From Desulfobacteraceae bacterium (GTDB lineage: Bacteria; Desulfobacterota; Desulfobacteria; Desulfobacterales; Desulfosalsimonadaceae), in NCBI GenBank assembly GCA_003599885.1, contig QZKW01000088.1, positions 62,001 through 126,000 on the forward strand: a DNA stretch of 64,000 bases, in the 5' to 3' direction. Each line of letters opens with the position of its first letter. The first letter of the stretch is position 1. The notes under the pieces are model-generated. The model was not told the origin of the DNA. It saw nothing but the letters and a program-made list of their open reading frames with translations, and made no database searches. Below are positions 10,319-19,150 of the stretch, one piece after another. Both the position numbers and the translations under genes were made by a program.

Positions 10319-12138
10319 GCGCCCCGCTCTCCTGCGCCGATGGAAACGTTTAACTGCTCTTTATTCAGCTCATCCTCATCGGGAATGGCCGGGGGCACAT
10401 TCATATAATTAAATGTTTCTTCCGCGATTTCCCGGAATACCGGGGCCGCCACGAGGCCGCCGTAATGATGTTTCTGGGGCGAATCAATCACCACCAGAAT
10501 GGCCAGTTCCGGATTTTCCATCGGGGAAAACCCGACAAACACACCGTTATATTCACAGTTTCGATAAGTGCCGTCCGCATTTAGTTTCTGGGCGGTGCCG
10601 GTCTTGCCGCACACCGTATACCCCACCGGCACCGCCTTCGTGCCGGTCCCTCCCGGCGCTGTGGCCGCGCTCATCATTTGCATCAGGGTTTGGGCTGTTG
10701 ATGCCGAAATCGTCCGCCGTTTTTGCACCGGCTCGAAACGTTTGATGATATTTCCGGCTTCATCGGTTACTGCATCCACAAGATAGGGGGTCATCAGGAT
10801 TCCCTGGTTGGCGATGGCGGAAATGGCCGTCACCAGTTGGATGGGCGTTACCGTCAATCCCTGACCGAAAGCCACCGTCGCCTGATCAATGGGTTTCCAC
10901 AACTTGTAATGGCGGAACAGCCCCTTGGCCTCTCCGGGACAGTCAATACCGGTTTTATCGCCAAAACCGAAGCTTTTCAGTGAGCTATAAAGACATTCAG
11001 GCCCAATGACCTCCCCGATCTTGACCGAACCGATATTGCTCGATACCTTGAGGATATCATGAACCGTCAGGTAGCCATATTTATGGGTATCACCGATGGT
11101 GTTTCTTCCGACTCTATAACGGCCGTTCTCACAAAAAAACATCTTCTCCGGGGTAACGAGGCCTGATTCTATGGCAGCGGCCATAGTAAACACCTTCATG
11201 GTGGATCCGGGTTCAAAGGTGTCTGCAATGGCCCGGTTGCGCCAGACGCTTTCCGGAAAGGATCCAAAAGAGTTCAGATTAAATGTGGGATAATGGGCGA
11301 TGGCTTTGATGGCGCCGGTTTTGGGGACCATGACAATGGCAATACCGCTTTTGGCGTTATTTTCCGTAACGGATTTGCCGAGGGCTTCTTCAGCGATATA
11401 TTGAATGGTGCTGTCGATGGTCAGAATCAGATTGTCGCCCTCATACCCCGGCGCAGCCACTTCACGGGTATCAAAAACCCGTCCCATGCGGTCCTTGATT
11501 ATGGTCCACTGCTTAGGGTCGCCCTGCAAGTCCTTATCAAAATACTTTTCCAGCCCTTCAATTCCCTGGCCATCCACGCTTGTAAAACCAACCACCTGAG
11601 CAGCCAGCGTTTTATTGGGATACGCCCGGCAAAACGCGGAATCGAATTCAAAGCCAAATATTTTCCGGGATTGCAATTCGACTTTCAGGGCATGGGCCAC
11701 CGCCGGAGACACCATCCGGTTTAAAAATTTGAACTCTTTTTTTAAACTGAATATTTGATAGACGCTTTCGGAATCCATCTTTAGAATACCGGCGACCACC
11801 TTCGCCAGATCCTGTTTTTCCTTGTCGCCCAGCATGATTTCATTCTGCTTTTCAATCCTTCGAATTTTTTGCGGATGCACACCGATTTCGACAGTTTCCG
11901 TATTGATGGCCAATTCCCTATTCTTTGCGTCAAGAATCGCCCCGCGTTTCCCCCTGCCCTGAATGCATTGGCTGTATTGAGAGGATGCGGTTTCAGACAG
12001 AAAGTCATCTTTAACGACCTGTAAATAAATCACTTTCAACCCGACAATCGCATACAGAACCGTTATGAACACGCCGATGATTGCAATCCGGTGGTTCCGA
12101 AGCTCATATCTCTTGTTTTCAACTTTAGGTGAGTTCAT
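10315..12138 (-). CDS. ftsI: Divisome transpeptidase FtsI (class B penicillin-binding protein 3)
   Basis: Periplasmic D,D-transpeptidase of septal peptidoglycan with one N-terminal membrane anchor (about residues 18-37). The PBP dimerisation region covers roughly 60-230. The catalytic motifs are SxxK at Ser312-Lys315 (GSTMK), SSN at 366-368 and KTG at 512-514 (CGKTGTAQ). At 607 residues it is close to the E. coli length. I see no PASTA repeats at the C terminus. Start and stop overlap ftsL and murE by 4 nt each. Confidence 0.96.
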   Translation of the reverse strand: MNSPKVENKRYELRNHRIAIIGVFITVLYAIVGLKVIYLQVVKDDFLSETASSQYSQCIQGRGKRGAILDAKNRELAINTETVEIGVHPQKIRRIEKQNEIMLGDKEKQDLAKVVAGILKMDSESVYQIFSLKKEFKFLNRMVSPAVAHALKVELQSRKIFGFEFDSAFCRAYPNKTLAAQVVGFTSVDGQGIEGLEKYFDKDLQGDPKQWTIIKDRMGRVFDTREVAAPGYEGDNLILTIDSTIQYIAEEALGKSVTENNAKSGIAIVMVPKTGAIKAIAHYPTFNLNSFGSFPESVWRNRAIADTFEPGSTMKVFTMAAAIESGLVTPEKMFFCENGRYRVGRNTIGDTHKYGYLTVHDILKVSSNIGSVKIGEVIGPECLYSSLKSFGFGDKTGIDCPGEAKGLFRHYKLWKPIDQATVAFGQGLTVTPIQLVTAISAIANQGILMTPYLVDAVTDEAGNIIKRFEPVQKRRTISASTAQTLMQMMSAATAPGGTGTKAVPVGYTVCGKTGTAQKLNADGTYRNCEYNGVFVGFSPMENPELAILVVIDSPQKHHYGGLVAAPVFREIAEETFNYMNVPPAIPDEDELNKEQLNVSIGAGERGA

Positions 12139-12437
12139 GGGATAATGATTACCTGTTTTGGATCGGGGGTTGTCAGTTCAAACCGTTCTTTGACGATTTC
12201 CGCCAGCACCTGGGGGGATTTGAGATGCACCAACTCAATGGTCAGGTATTTCTGCATGTGCTGAAGATCTTTCTGCTGTTTCTTCGCGCCGGTCAATTCA
12301 TAGCCGGTGCGGATGCATTGCACCCCGCACCATGTCTTGAAAAAAAATCCAATAATGAACAATGATAAAAAAACAAAGCTCACGCCCATAACTCTTGGCG
12401 TAAAAACCGTCTGACGTATTTTTTTATTTGTATTCAT
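12135..12437 (-). CDS. ftsL: Cell-division protein FtsL-like
   Basis: A 100-residue bitopic protein: basic N terminus, one membrane segment (about residues 17-33, GVSFVFLSLFIIGFFFK), then a helical, coiled-coil-like stretch rich in K, Q and E and an ELTTPDPKQV tail. This layout and the position directly before ftsI fit FtsL, which forms a complex with FtsQ and FtsB. Sequence conservation in this family is weak, so the call rests on topology and synteny. It has two extra Cys residues just outside the membrane (WCGVQC). Confidence 0.85.
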   Translation of the reverse strand: MNTNKKIRQTVFTPRVMGVSFVFLSLFIIGFFFKTWCGVQCIRTGYELTGAKKQQKDLQHMQKYLTIELVHLKSPQVLAEIVKERFELTTPDPKQVIIIP

Positions 12438-12512
12438 CTCTGCAAACCGGCTTGACTAACTATTTTTAAATCGATATCCGGCACATACCCTCAATCCAGA
12501 GCAATCCCACCG

Positions 12513-12707
12513 TCATCGGCACAGGCAACCCTTACCTTCTATGCTCGTGCAGGCATAGCATACCGAGCTGCTCAACTTGACACACGCCTTGCAGCACCCA
12601 TCCGGCAAGACAAAACGGTCGGTCGTTTTTACCGGAGCAAACATGCACAGCAGAACAATCGCCACCGCCAGACCCAGGCCAAAAAACATTTTTAGTTTAA
12701 TCATCAT
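12513..12707 (-). CDS. Small Cys-rich membrane-anchored protein inserted in the dcw cluster
   Basis: A 64-residue protein I do not recognise. It has a basic start, one hydrophobic segment (about 9-26) and a short outer domain with seven cysteines at 38, 39, 42, 50, 53, 61 and 63, in the pattern CCxxC...CxxC...CxC. A near-perfect ribosome site (GGGAGGAAG) ends one base before the ATG, which argues for real expression. It sits between rsmH (44 nt) and ftsL (75 nt), where most dcw clusters have nothing. The cysteines could bind metal or form disulfides; no function is assigned. Confidence 0.7.
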   Translation of the reverse strand: MMIKLKMFFGLGLAVAIVLLCMFAPVKTTDRFVLPDGCCKACVKLSSSVCYACTSIEGKGCLCR

Positions 12708-12751
12708 TCTTCCTCCCTTGAACAGGAAAGTATCGATGGCACGGCGACCGA

Positions 12752-13690
12752 TCAGAGCTTTTCGGCGACCCGCAGGCAGGCGCTTCTCGCCATTGGGTTG
12801 TCAGACACTTCAGCATCAGATGGCCGACCGGCTTTCCGGGTCAGGATTTTAACGCTTTTCTTGTTATTGCAGATACATTCAGGGAAATCCCTCGGACATG
12901 TGCAATTTCCCTCCCACGATCTGAACCGCCTTTTGACAATGCGATCTTCAAGCGAATGAAAAGACAGGAAACACATCCTGCCGCCCGGATTCAACAGGTC
13001 CAGGGCATCATCCAGAAAGGCTTCAAGAACTTCCAGCTCTCTGTTCACCGCGATACGCAGGGCCATAAACACTTTTGTTGCCGGATGTTTCTTGCGCTGA
13101 TGCTGGGCGCGGGCGGGAATCGCATCGCAGACCCATTTCGCAAGTTCCTGGCTGGTACTGATTTTCTGCACAGTTCTCACGGCGATAATTTTCTGGGCAA
13201 TTTTCCGGGCCCATCGTTCTTCGCCATAATCCCTGAAAATCGTTTCAAGTTGTGCCTGAGATTCGTTATTGACAATATCTGCGGCAGTGATTTCGGATGC
13301 AACGTTCATCCGCATGTCAAGAGGTTCATTCTTTTGAAAACTGAATCCGCGGCCACTGTTTTCAATCTGATTCAGCGAGAGGCCTAAATCTGCGATGATG
13401 CCATCGACTTTCAAGATATTTAATTGCGACAGGATATTCGGGAGATGGACGTAATTCTCATGGAACAGGCGAACATTGGAACCGTAGGGCTTTAACAGGT
13501 GCGTTGCATTACTGATCGCATCCGCGTCCTGGTCGATGCCGATCAACAGGCCATCAGGTAAGATCTTTTCCAGAATTGCTCTGGAATGGCCTGCCCCGCC
13601 CAGCGTACAGTCTACATAGCAGTTTCCCGGCTTGCAGTTCAGGTACGTTATTATTTCATCCAACATGACGGGGGTATGACGATACTTCAT
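12752..13690 (-). CDS. rsmH: 16S rRNA m4C1402 methyltransferase RsmH
   Basis: SAM-dependent N4-methylation of C1402 in 16S rRNA. The 312-residue protein starts with RHTPVMLDEII, has the SAM-binding DCTLGGAGHSRAIL loop, GIIADLGLSLNQIE, and the C-terminal LSFHSLEDRIVKRRF and RKAGRPSDAEVSDNPMARSA motifs. It follows mraZ by 4 nt, as in nearly all dcw clusters. Confidence 0.97.
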   Translation of the reverse strand: MKYRHTPVMLDEIITYLNCKPGNCYVDCTLGGAGHSRAILEKILPDGLLIGIDQDADAISNATHLLKPYGSNVRLFHENYVHLPNILSQLNILKVDGIIADLGLSLNQIENSGRGFSFQKNEPLDMRMNVASEITAADIVNNESQAQLETIFRDYGEERWARKIAQKIIAVRTVQKISTSQELAKWVCDAIPARAQHQRKKHPATKVFMALRIAVNRELEVLEAFLDDALDLLNPGGRMCFLSFHSLEDRIVKRRFRSWEGNCTCPRDFPECICNNKKSVKILTRKAGRPSDAEVSDNPMARSACLRVAEKL

Positions 13691-13694
13691 GACG

Positions 13695-14186
13695 CTAAAG
13701 TCCTAATTTTGCGATTTCGCTTTTGACCTCCTCTTTTTTCATATCCACTTCCTGCATTTCCCTATCTTCATCAACCCGTCTTTGCTTGTTCCAGATCTCA
13801 AAATGATCGGTCACGCCGACAAGGGAGATGTCTTTTTCCAGTTGTGCGTAATTTCGCAGCTCCGGGGGAATGAGAATGCGGCCCTGCTTGTCCAAAGGAC
13901 ACTCTGCGGCCGCGCCGATAAAAAACCTCCTGAATCGCCTCAACTCATCGCTTGTTTCAGGCCGGGAAAGGATTCTATCTTCAATTTCATACCATTTTTC
14001 ATAGGGGTATGCGACCAGGGCCTTGTCCAGGCGCGTGACAAAGACCCCTTCGCTTTTATAAGCTTCCAGAACCTGACGGAATCGCACCGGAATGATGATG
14101 CGACCCTTTGGGTCGATGGCATGTGTTGACTCCGTTCGGAATCGGGGCTGTGTTCTGGATAAGGACATGGAATGCGCGCGCTCCAT
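13695..14186 (-). CDS. mraZ: Transcriptional regulator MraZ
   Basis: SpoVT/AbrB-fold DNA-binding protein that controls its own dcw operon. Two repeated half-domains are visible, each with a conserved DPKGRIIIPVRFR or DKQGRILIPPELR type motif (about residues 24-36 and 95-110). At 163 residues it has about ten extra N-terminal residues compared with the usual form. The ATG at 14186 has a poor ribosome site and falls in the third 10-bp repeat of the MraZ-box array; an internal ATG at 14168, with GGAG 12 nt upstream, may be the true start. Confidence 0.95.
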   Translation of the reverse strand: MERAHSMSLSRTQPRFRTESTHAIDPKGRIIIPVRFRQVLEAYKSEGVFVTRLDKALVAYPYEKWYEIEDRILSRPETSDELRRFRRFFIGAAAECPLDKQGRILIPPELRNYAQLEKDISLVGVTDHFEIWNKQRRVDEDREMQEVDMKKEEVKSEIAKLGL

Positions 14187-14189
14187 TAA

Positions 14190-14209
14190 GGTCCACTTTT
14201 AACCACTTT
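14190..14209 (-). promoter_or_regulatory. Two tandem MraZ boxes ahead of mraZ
   Basis: On the minus strand two consecutive 10-base units read AAAGTGGTTA and AAAGTGGACC, followed in phase by TTAATGGAGC. GTGG repeated at a 10-bp step just upstream of mraZ is the known MraZ recognition pattern, so this is the predicted autoregulatory operator of the dcw operon. Confidence 0.75.
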
Positions 14210-14217
14210 TATTATCT

Positions 14218-14245
14218 ACGCTATAGAAATACTTTAAATTGTCAA
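14218..14245 (-). promoter_or_regulatory. Candidate sigma-70 promoter of the dcw operon
   Basis: On the minus strand a perfect -35 TTGACA (14245-14240) is followed after 16 nt by TAGCGT (14223-14218), which keeps the three most conserved -10 bases. Transcription would start near 14211, placing the MraZ boxes at the very start of the transcript. The -10 is weak, so its exact position is uncertain. Confidence 0.5.
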
Positions 14246-14521
14246 GAAAAAAATAATTCGAACTATATTTTTTTCTAATGATTAACGAAGATTAATAAAA
14301 TAATAAATAAAGTGGTTTTTTGTGGATGCCTATTTTTATTTTACAGATAAAGCGCATACATTCAATGAAATAATGACGGTCCCCTAAAAATTAAAAATTT
14401 CACTTCTTTCTACAGCATGTGGTGATAAAATCAAAATATACGCACAATATATTGTACTAAAAAATTTATCAACTGACTTTTTAAATAATTTTCAAATAAT
14501 CGCTGGGCCATCAATCAAAGC

Positions 14522-14550
14522 TTGACCTGAACAAAGGACGGAAATAAGCT
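14522..14550 (+). promoter_or_regulatory. Candidate sigma-70 promoter of the hybrid kinase
   Basis: TTGACC (14522-14527), a 17-nt spacer, and TAAGCT (14545-14550) form a reasonable sigma-70 promoter about 80 nt before the kinase ATG. Spacing is ideal; the -10 matches at the key first, second and last bases. Confidence 0.45.
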
Positions 14551-14633
14551 GACTATTAATATATTATGCCGACATCCCTTGTCGCCCGGCCGAATTGTTT
14601 GAAATAATCAGTTGATTCGTTTATTTTAATTTT

Positions 14634-16967
14634 ATGACTCAAAAACCAGAATGGGAACACCGGCTGCAGCACGAGCAGGTCAACCGCCTCTATGACCAGT
14701 CCTATATCGCGTCCGCAGGCGCCGTTGCGGCATCGGTCACCACCGGCGCGATCCTTTGGGCACAGATAGTCCATTGGCAATTGATCCTCTGGACGGCGGC
14801 GGCCATTGCCGTCACCCTGATCCGCTATGGTTTCACCCGTCGCTATCAAAAACTGAACCCTGCCCATCAAGATCCCCTGATCTGGAAAAATCGATTTATC
14901 CGGATGATCTTAATTTCAGGCTCTGTCTGGGGCAGTTCGGCGTTTCTGGTTTCATCCGGAACGTCCCTTCCCCACCAGATATTTGTGTGGTTTATTTTGA
15001 CGGGCATGGTTTCCGGCGGCATCGGGACCTTCTCGCCCGTCCTGCCCGCATTTCTGGCCTATGCCTTTCCCGCGCTCCTGCCCCTTAGCGTCGTTTTTTT
15101 TCTGACCGGCGAGACCATGCAAATGGCCATGGGAGGCATGGTGCTCCTTTACCTCGTGCTTGCTTCGCTTTCCGCATTCAACCTGAACAAACAAACCCGC
15201 ACCACCCTGATGGTGCAATTTGAAAACATTGATTTGATTCGTCATCTGGAGCAGGAAAAACAACGGACGGAGGCCATAAACAAAAGCCTAAAGTTCGAGG
15301 TTGTGGAGCGCAAACGCATTGAAGAAATTTTAAAAAAACATCAGGAAAACCTTGAAGCCATGGTGGGGGAACGCACAGAGGCGGTAAAAAAATCCAATAT
15401 TACCCTTAAAATGGAAATTGCCGAACGGGAAAAAACCGAAGCCGCATTAAAGGAATCTGAAGAAAAATACCGGCTGGTGGTGGAAAACGCAAACGACGCC
15501 ATCGTTATTTACCGGGATGACCGGATCCTGTTCCAGAACCAGCGAACCGCAGAACTGCTGGGGTATGCACCTGAAGAGCTGTCGGAATCGCCGCTGATTG
15601 ATCGCTGCCACATCAATGACCGGCGCTTTTTTTTGGATCTCATGCAAAGCGCATGCGGCACTCAGCCTGTCCCTGCCAGCAAAGGCTTGCGGATGACCCA
15701 TAAAGCAGGGCACGTGCTGTGGACGTTGATCAGCATAGCGCCCGTTACCTGGGAAAACGCCCCAGCCCTTCTGCTTTTTATCAGGGATGTCTCCCGGCGA
15801 AAACGTCTTGAACAACAATTATTTCAAGCCCAGCGACTGGAAGCCATCGGCACCATGGCTGCCGGCATTGCCCATGATTTCAACAATATCCTTTCCGGCA
15901 TTCAGGGCAATACATCCCTGGCCCTCATGAAAATAACCCAGGCCCACGAGCACTTCAACGCCTTCACAGACATTGAATCCTTTATCGCCAACGGCACGGA
16001 CTTGACCCGGCAGCTTCTGGATTTCGCCAGCTCCAAACAGCCCGACCGGCAACCAACAAATATCAATCAATTATTAAACGATACAACAACATTGTTCTGC
16101 CGGCCCCGAAAAGAACTGCGGTTGCGTACATCCTATTCCAGCGGAGTGGCAGTGGTTGAAACAGACAGGGGGCAAATCCGGCAGGCCGTCATTAACCTGT
16201 TGGCCAATGCCTGGCAGGCCATGCCGGATGGGGGGGATATTTATATTAAAACAGAAAATGTCCGGCTCCAGACGGCGGATTCCGACCCTTTTCAAATTCC
16301 ATCCGGAGACTATGTGCTGATCACCCTCACCGACACCGGCCAAGGCATGGAGCCGTCGGTGGTGTCCAAAATATTCGATCCGTTTTTCACCACAAAAGAA
16401 AAGGGGAAAGGCACCGGCCTGGGTCTGTCTTCCGTCTACGGGATTATTCAACGCCACGAGGGACATATCACCGTGGACAGCCAGCCCGGAACAGGCAGTA
16501 CCTTCCATATTTATTTGCCCGCGTCACAAAAACAGGTCACCCCGGACCCGCACACCCAAGAGGTCATTGTCAGCGGCACCGAGACCATTCTCATGGTGGA
16601 TGATGAACCCGATATGTTAGAAATCGGACAGGCAATGCTTGAAGCTCTGGGTTATCAGGTCTATACCGCCCGCGACGGGGATGAAGCGATCGCCCTTTTC
16701 TTGACGTTAACCCATCGGATTCATATGGTGATCCTTGATATGGTCATGCCGGGGAAAAGCGGCGGGCAGGTATATGACCGGATGCTGGAAATCAACCCGA
16801 ACGTCCGCGTATTGATCTCCAGCGGCTACAGTCAAAACGGTCAGGTGGAAGCCCTGATGAAAAAAGGCCGTTGCGGATTTATTCAAAAGCCCTTCAGCAT
16901 CCAGCTATTAAGCCGGAAGGTGAGAAATGTTCTGGACGCCGGGGAACGCGAAGGTCAGGGTGATTAG
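14634..16967 (+). CDS. Membrane-bound PAS hybrid histidine kinase with receiver domain
   Basis: A 777-residue sensor. Residues 25-190 hold about six membrane segments, followed by a coiled coil (about 200-275), a PAS domain (about 280-395), a HisKA domain with the phosphorylated His near 413 (AAGIAHDFNNILSG), a HATPase domain with N box (INLLANAWQAM) and G boxes (DTGQGM, GKGTGLGL), and a C-terminal receiver (MVDDEPDM, acceptor Asp near 701 in VILDMVMPG). Genes for a partner are not adjacent. No clear ribosome site precedes the ATG, and no other start fits better. Signal unknown. Confidence 0.93.
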   Translation: MTQKPEWEHRLQHEQVNRLYDQSYIASAGAVAASVTTGAILWAQIVHWQLILWTAAAIAVTLIRYGFTRRYQKLNPAHQDPLIWKNRFIRMILISGSVWGSSAFLVSSGTSLPHQIFVWFILTGMVSGGIGTFSPVLPAFLAYAFPALLPLSVVFFLTGETMQMAMGGMVLLYLVLASLSAFNLNKQTRTTLMVQFENIDLIRHLEQEKQRTEAINKSLKFEVVERKRIEEILKKHQENLEAMVGERTEAVKKSNITLKMEIAEREKTEAALKESEEKYRLVVENANDAIVIYRDDRILFQNQRTAELLGYAPEELSESPLIDRCHINDRRFFLDLMQSACGTQPVPASKGLRMTHKAGHVLWTLISIAPVTWENAPALLLFIRDVSRRKRLEQQLFQAQRLEAIGTMAAGIAHDFNNILSGIQGNTSLALMKITQAHEHFNAFTDIESFIANGTDLTRQLLDFASSKQPDRQPTNINQLLNDTTTLFCRPRKELRLRTSYSSGVAVVETDRGQIRQAVINLLANAWQAMPDGGDIYIKTENVRLQTADSDPFQIPSGDYVLITLTDTGQGMEPSVVSKIFDPFFTTKEKGKGTGLGLSSVYGIIQRHEGHITVDSQPGTGSTFHIYLPASQKQVTPDPHTQEVIVSGTETILMVDDEPDMLEIGQAMLEALGYQVYTARDGDEAIALFLTLTHRIHMVILDMVMPGKSGGQVYDRMLEINPNVRVLISSGYSQNGQVEALMKKGRCGFIQKPFSIQLLSRKVRNVLDAGEREGQGD

Positions 16968-16992
16968 ACTGTAGGCTGTAGGTAAGCAAAGC

Positions 16993-17038
16993 GGGCGGAA
17001 TAAGCTGTTTTTTAAAAAATGATTTATTCAGACCGCCC
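16993..17038. terminator. Inverted repeat between convergent genes, possible bidirectional terminator
   Basis: GGGCGG (16993-16998) and CCGCCC (17033-17038) flank an inner AATAA/TTATT pair and a T/A-rich loop, located between the ends of the convergent kinase and MBL-fold genes. It could end both transcripts, though no long U run follows the stem. Confidence 0.35.
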
Positions 17039-17075
17039 TATCGCCTAAACGCCAACAGCCTAAACACCTGAGCCG

Positions 17076-17957
17076 CTACCCGTCTTTCTTTTCCAGATAT
17101 TGCAGCATTCCCCGTATAGTATTGATGGAAAAAAAGTTTTCCCGTTTCAGTATCTGGGGAGGCAGATGTTTTTTCCGGGCATAGACCGGGTCCGCCGCAG
17201 TCAAATCATCTATAATGGCCTGAATGTCCGGATGCTCATTATGCGTCCGATGACGGTTTACCACCTCCACCCATAACAGGAGCTGGGCTCTGGCCGTTTC
17301 CAGAATTTGCAGACCATCAAACCACCTGCCATAATGGGAAAAACAAAGGGGACGGTCCAGAAAAGGAGTGACAGCATCCATGGACGTCAGAAAATCCTCC
17401 AGCACGAATACCGGAGGCGTGGCCGGACGCAGATAGATCGAATCATCCAGTTCATGAAAAATCCCGAACACTTCCCCGCAGAAAAAAAAGTCTTTTCCCG
17501 CAAAACACTGATGATGGGCGGCATGACCGGGAGTCGGAATGACCCGGACGCCGCCCTCAAACGGAATTTCTCCCGCAGTCACAATATTCTCCGGCGGAAC
17601 CGGCAGGATCTTTCCATAAACCTCCGCAACATTCCCCAGAATTTTCAAAGATCCTTCCCACAACCGTTCCGGGTCAACCAAATGCTGGACCGCTTTTTCA
17701 TGGCAGACGACTTTCGCCTCGGGAAACCGACGGACCACATGGCCGATGCCGCCGCTGTGGTCCATATGAATGTGGGTCAAAAAAACCCAGTCCAGACGGC
17801 GGATCCCCCGCCTGTCCAATTCATCAAACAACATCCGGGTGGTGCAGGCCGGGCCGGGATCTACCAGAAAATTCGCTTCCGTTCCCTGGTACAGCCAGGC
17901 TGAAATAAACCGGGTATATCCCAGTTCCGGGACATCCAGATCAATCAAATCAAGCAT
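17076..17957 (-). CDS. MBL-fold metal-dependent hydrolase
   Basis: A 293-residue metallo-beta-lactamase-fold protein. The metal ligands are visible in THIHMDHSGG (HxHxDH), TPGHAAHHQCF and the late CFSHYGRW block; substrate is not predictable. The start at 17957 (MLDLIDLDVPE) is chosen because AAGGAA lies seven bases upstream; a nine-residue-longer form beginning at 17984 has none. A C-terminal helical region of about 80 residues follows the catalytic domain, as in glyoxalase-II-like hydrolases. Confidence 0.88.
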   Translation of the reverse strand: MLDLIDLDVPELGYTRFISAWLYQGTEANFLVDPGPACTTRMLFDELDRRGIRRLDWVFLTHIHMDHSGGIGHVVRRFPEAKVVCHEKAVQHLVDPERLWEGSLKILGNVAEVYGKILPVPPENIVTAGEIPFEGGVRVIPTPGHAAHHQCFAGKDFFFCGEVFGIFHELDDSIYLRPATPPVFVLEDFLTSMDAVTPFLDRPLCFSHYGRWFDGLQILETARAQLLLWVEVVNRHRTHNEHPDIQAIIDDLTAADPVYARKKHLPPQILKRENFFSINTIRGMLQYLEKKDG

Positions 17958-18034
17958 GATGAAATTCCTTTGATACGCTGCCATCTGCTTCGATAGGGGC
18001 TTAATCCCGTTTTTTTAACACCCCGGGCCAAAGG

Positions 18035-18997
18035 TCAACGCTCCAGGGCTTCCAGCGCATCACCGGCAGCCTCCCGGACCGATTCCGGATAATCACCGGT
18101 GTGAACCGCTGTTAACCGGTCAACCATTTCCGCATGTCCCGATTCGCCCAGAAGATAGAGGATATCACCCTTAACCTCAGGCCCGGCAGCTTCAAACCGG
18201 CCCCATAATGATTCCAGAACCTGCGCCGCAAGGTCCTGGCGCCGATCGTTCAGGAATTCAAAACAGACCATCGCGCCCAGCCGCACCGGCCATGTGGGAT
18301 GGATCAGCAGATCAATAAACGCCGGGAACACGGCACCGTTTCCCACCATCATATCGGCCAGCGCTTCGGCATTTCCCGTCTCAACCATCTGCTGCAACGC
18401 CTGAACGCCCAATTGGGAAGGATCGCGGCTGATAATGACACCGGCCATTTCCCGTAAATCCACAGCGCCAATCCATCGAAACCGGTCCTCCACAATCACG
18501 GTGGGCGCTGACCGCACATTGGCAGCCCCTGCAAGTTCCGGGAACAATGCGCCATCCACCACCGTCACTTGTATCCATTTGCAGCGCTTGGCCAGCAGAA
18601 GAACGGACGTCACGGTTTGCGGGCATATCGGGCAATGGGGGGAAACATAAACCGTCACTGCTGCCGGAACCCGGACCTGATCCAGGATTTCGGGTTCCGG
18701 CAGACCGGCAAGGGCCGCCTCATCCTCCCGGCCCTCCAGAAAATCCAGAAACGGCGAAAGCTCCAGCCCGGAGGGAACTGCCCGATAACCGACATTGTCG
18801 GCAATCCGCAAGCCCGGCAAAGAATCGCCGTGGTCCTGTTTTTTCAATCGCACGCTGGGCGCAAGCTCCTGCAACTCACGGCAAAACGCTTCCAATGCCA
18901 GGCTCCGGTCATCATTTGTTACCCGCAGACCGATGGTGACTTTGCCGCCAACCCGCCTTGCCCACTGGCGGATCGTCTCTTGCTCCTGAGAGTTCAT
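18035..18997 (-). CDS. Thioredoxin-fold protein with C-terminal HEAT-like repeats
   Basis: A 320-residue protein. Residues 1-110 resemble the first thioredoxin-like half of the AhpF N-terminal domain. Residues 115-190 form a redox domain with CPIC (YVSPHCPICPQTV) and the cis-Pro block (RSAPTVIV). The rest is alpha-helical and HEAT-like (RLGAMVCFEFLND, VKGDILYLLGESGH, VREAAGDALEALER). No signal peptide is seen, so it is probably a cytoplasmic disulfide reductase or redox adaptor. There is no clear ribosome site; the upstream bases belong to a repeat element. Confidence 0.8.
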   Translation of the reverse strand: MNSQEQETIRQWARRVGGKVTIGLRVTNDDRSLALEAFCRELQELAPSVRLKKQDHGDSLPGLRIADNVGYRAVPSGLELSPFLDFLEGREDEAALAGLPEPEILDQVRVPAAVTVYVSPHCPICPQTVTSVLLLAKRCKWIQVTVVDGALFPELAGAANVRSAPTVIVEDRFRWIGAVDLREMAGVIISRDPSQLGVQALQQMVETGNAEALADMMVGNGAVFPAFIDLLIHPTWPVRLGAMVCFEFLNDRRQDLAAQVLESLWGRFEAAGPEVKGDILYLLGESGHAEMVDRLTAVHTGDYPESVREAAGDALEALER

Positions 18998-19006
18998 TGA
19001 TGAAAC

Positions 19007-19142
19007 CGTAAAAAGTCAAAAGTTGGATGGCAAAGCAAAAAGTTTCAAGTTCAAGGCGCGTAAATTCTGAGCAATGATTAGTACTTTTTGTACTTTGAAG
19101 ACGCGAAGAATTAAACGCAACGCTGAAATTGGGCTTTTTGCG
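19007..19142. repeat. Intergenic element with imperfect inverted ends
   Basis: The interval begins with CGTAAAAAGTC and ends with GGCTTTTTGCG, which are inverse copies at 9 of 11 positions. Inside are further partly complementary blocks (TTCAAGGCGCG and CGCGAAGAA). A single end-like TTCGTAAAAAGTC recurs at 25129-25141. This suggests a small dispersed repeat, but the family cannot be named from one window. Confidence 0.4.
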
Positions 19143-19150
19143 AAGCCATA

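Larger units (their letters stand above)
14210..14633. other. AT-rich divergent intergenic region between mraZ and a hybrid kinase
   Basis: About 420 bases of very AT-rich sequence with no supported gene. It holds the dcw promoter, a second pair of GTGG repeats on the plus strand (14309-14328) and a plus-strand promoter candidate (14522-14550). I see no other defined element. Confidence 0.6.
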
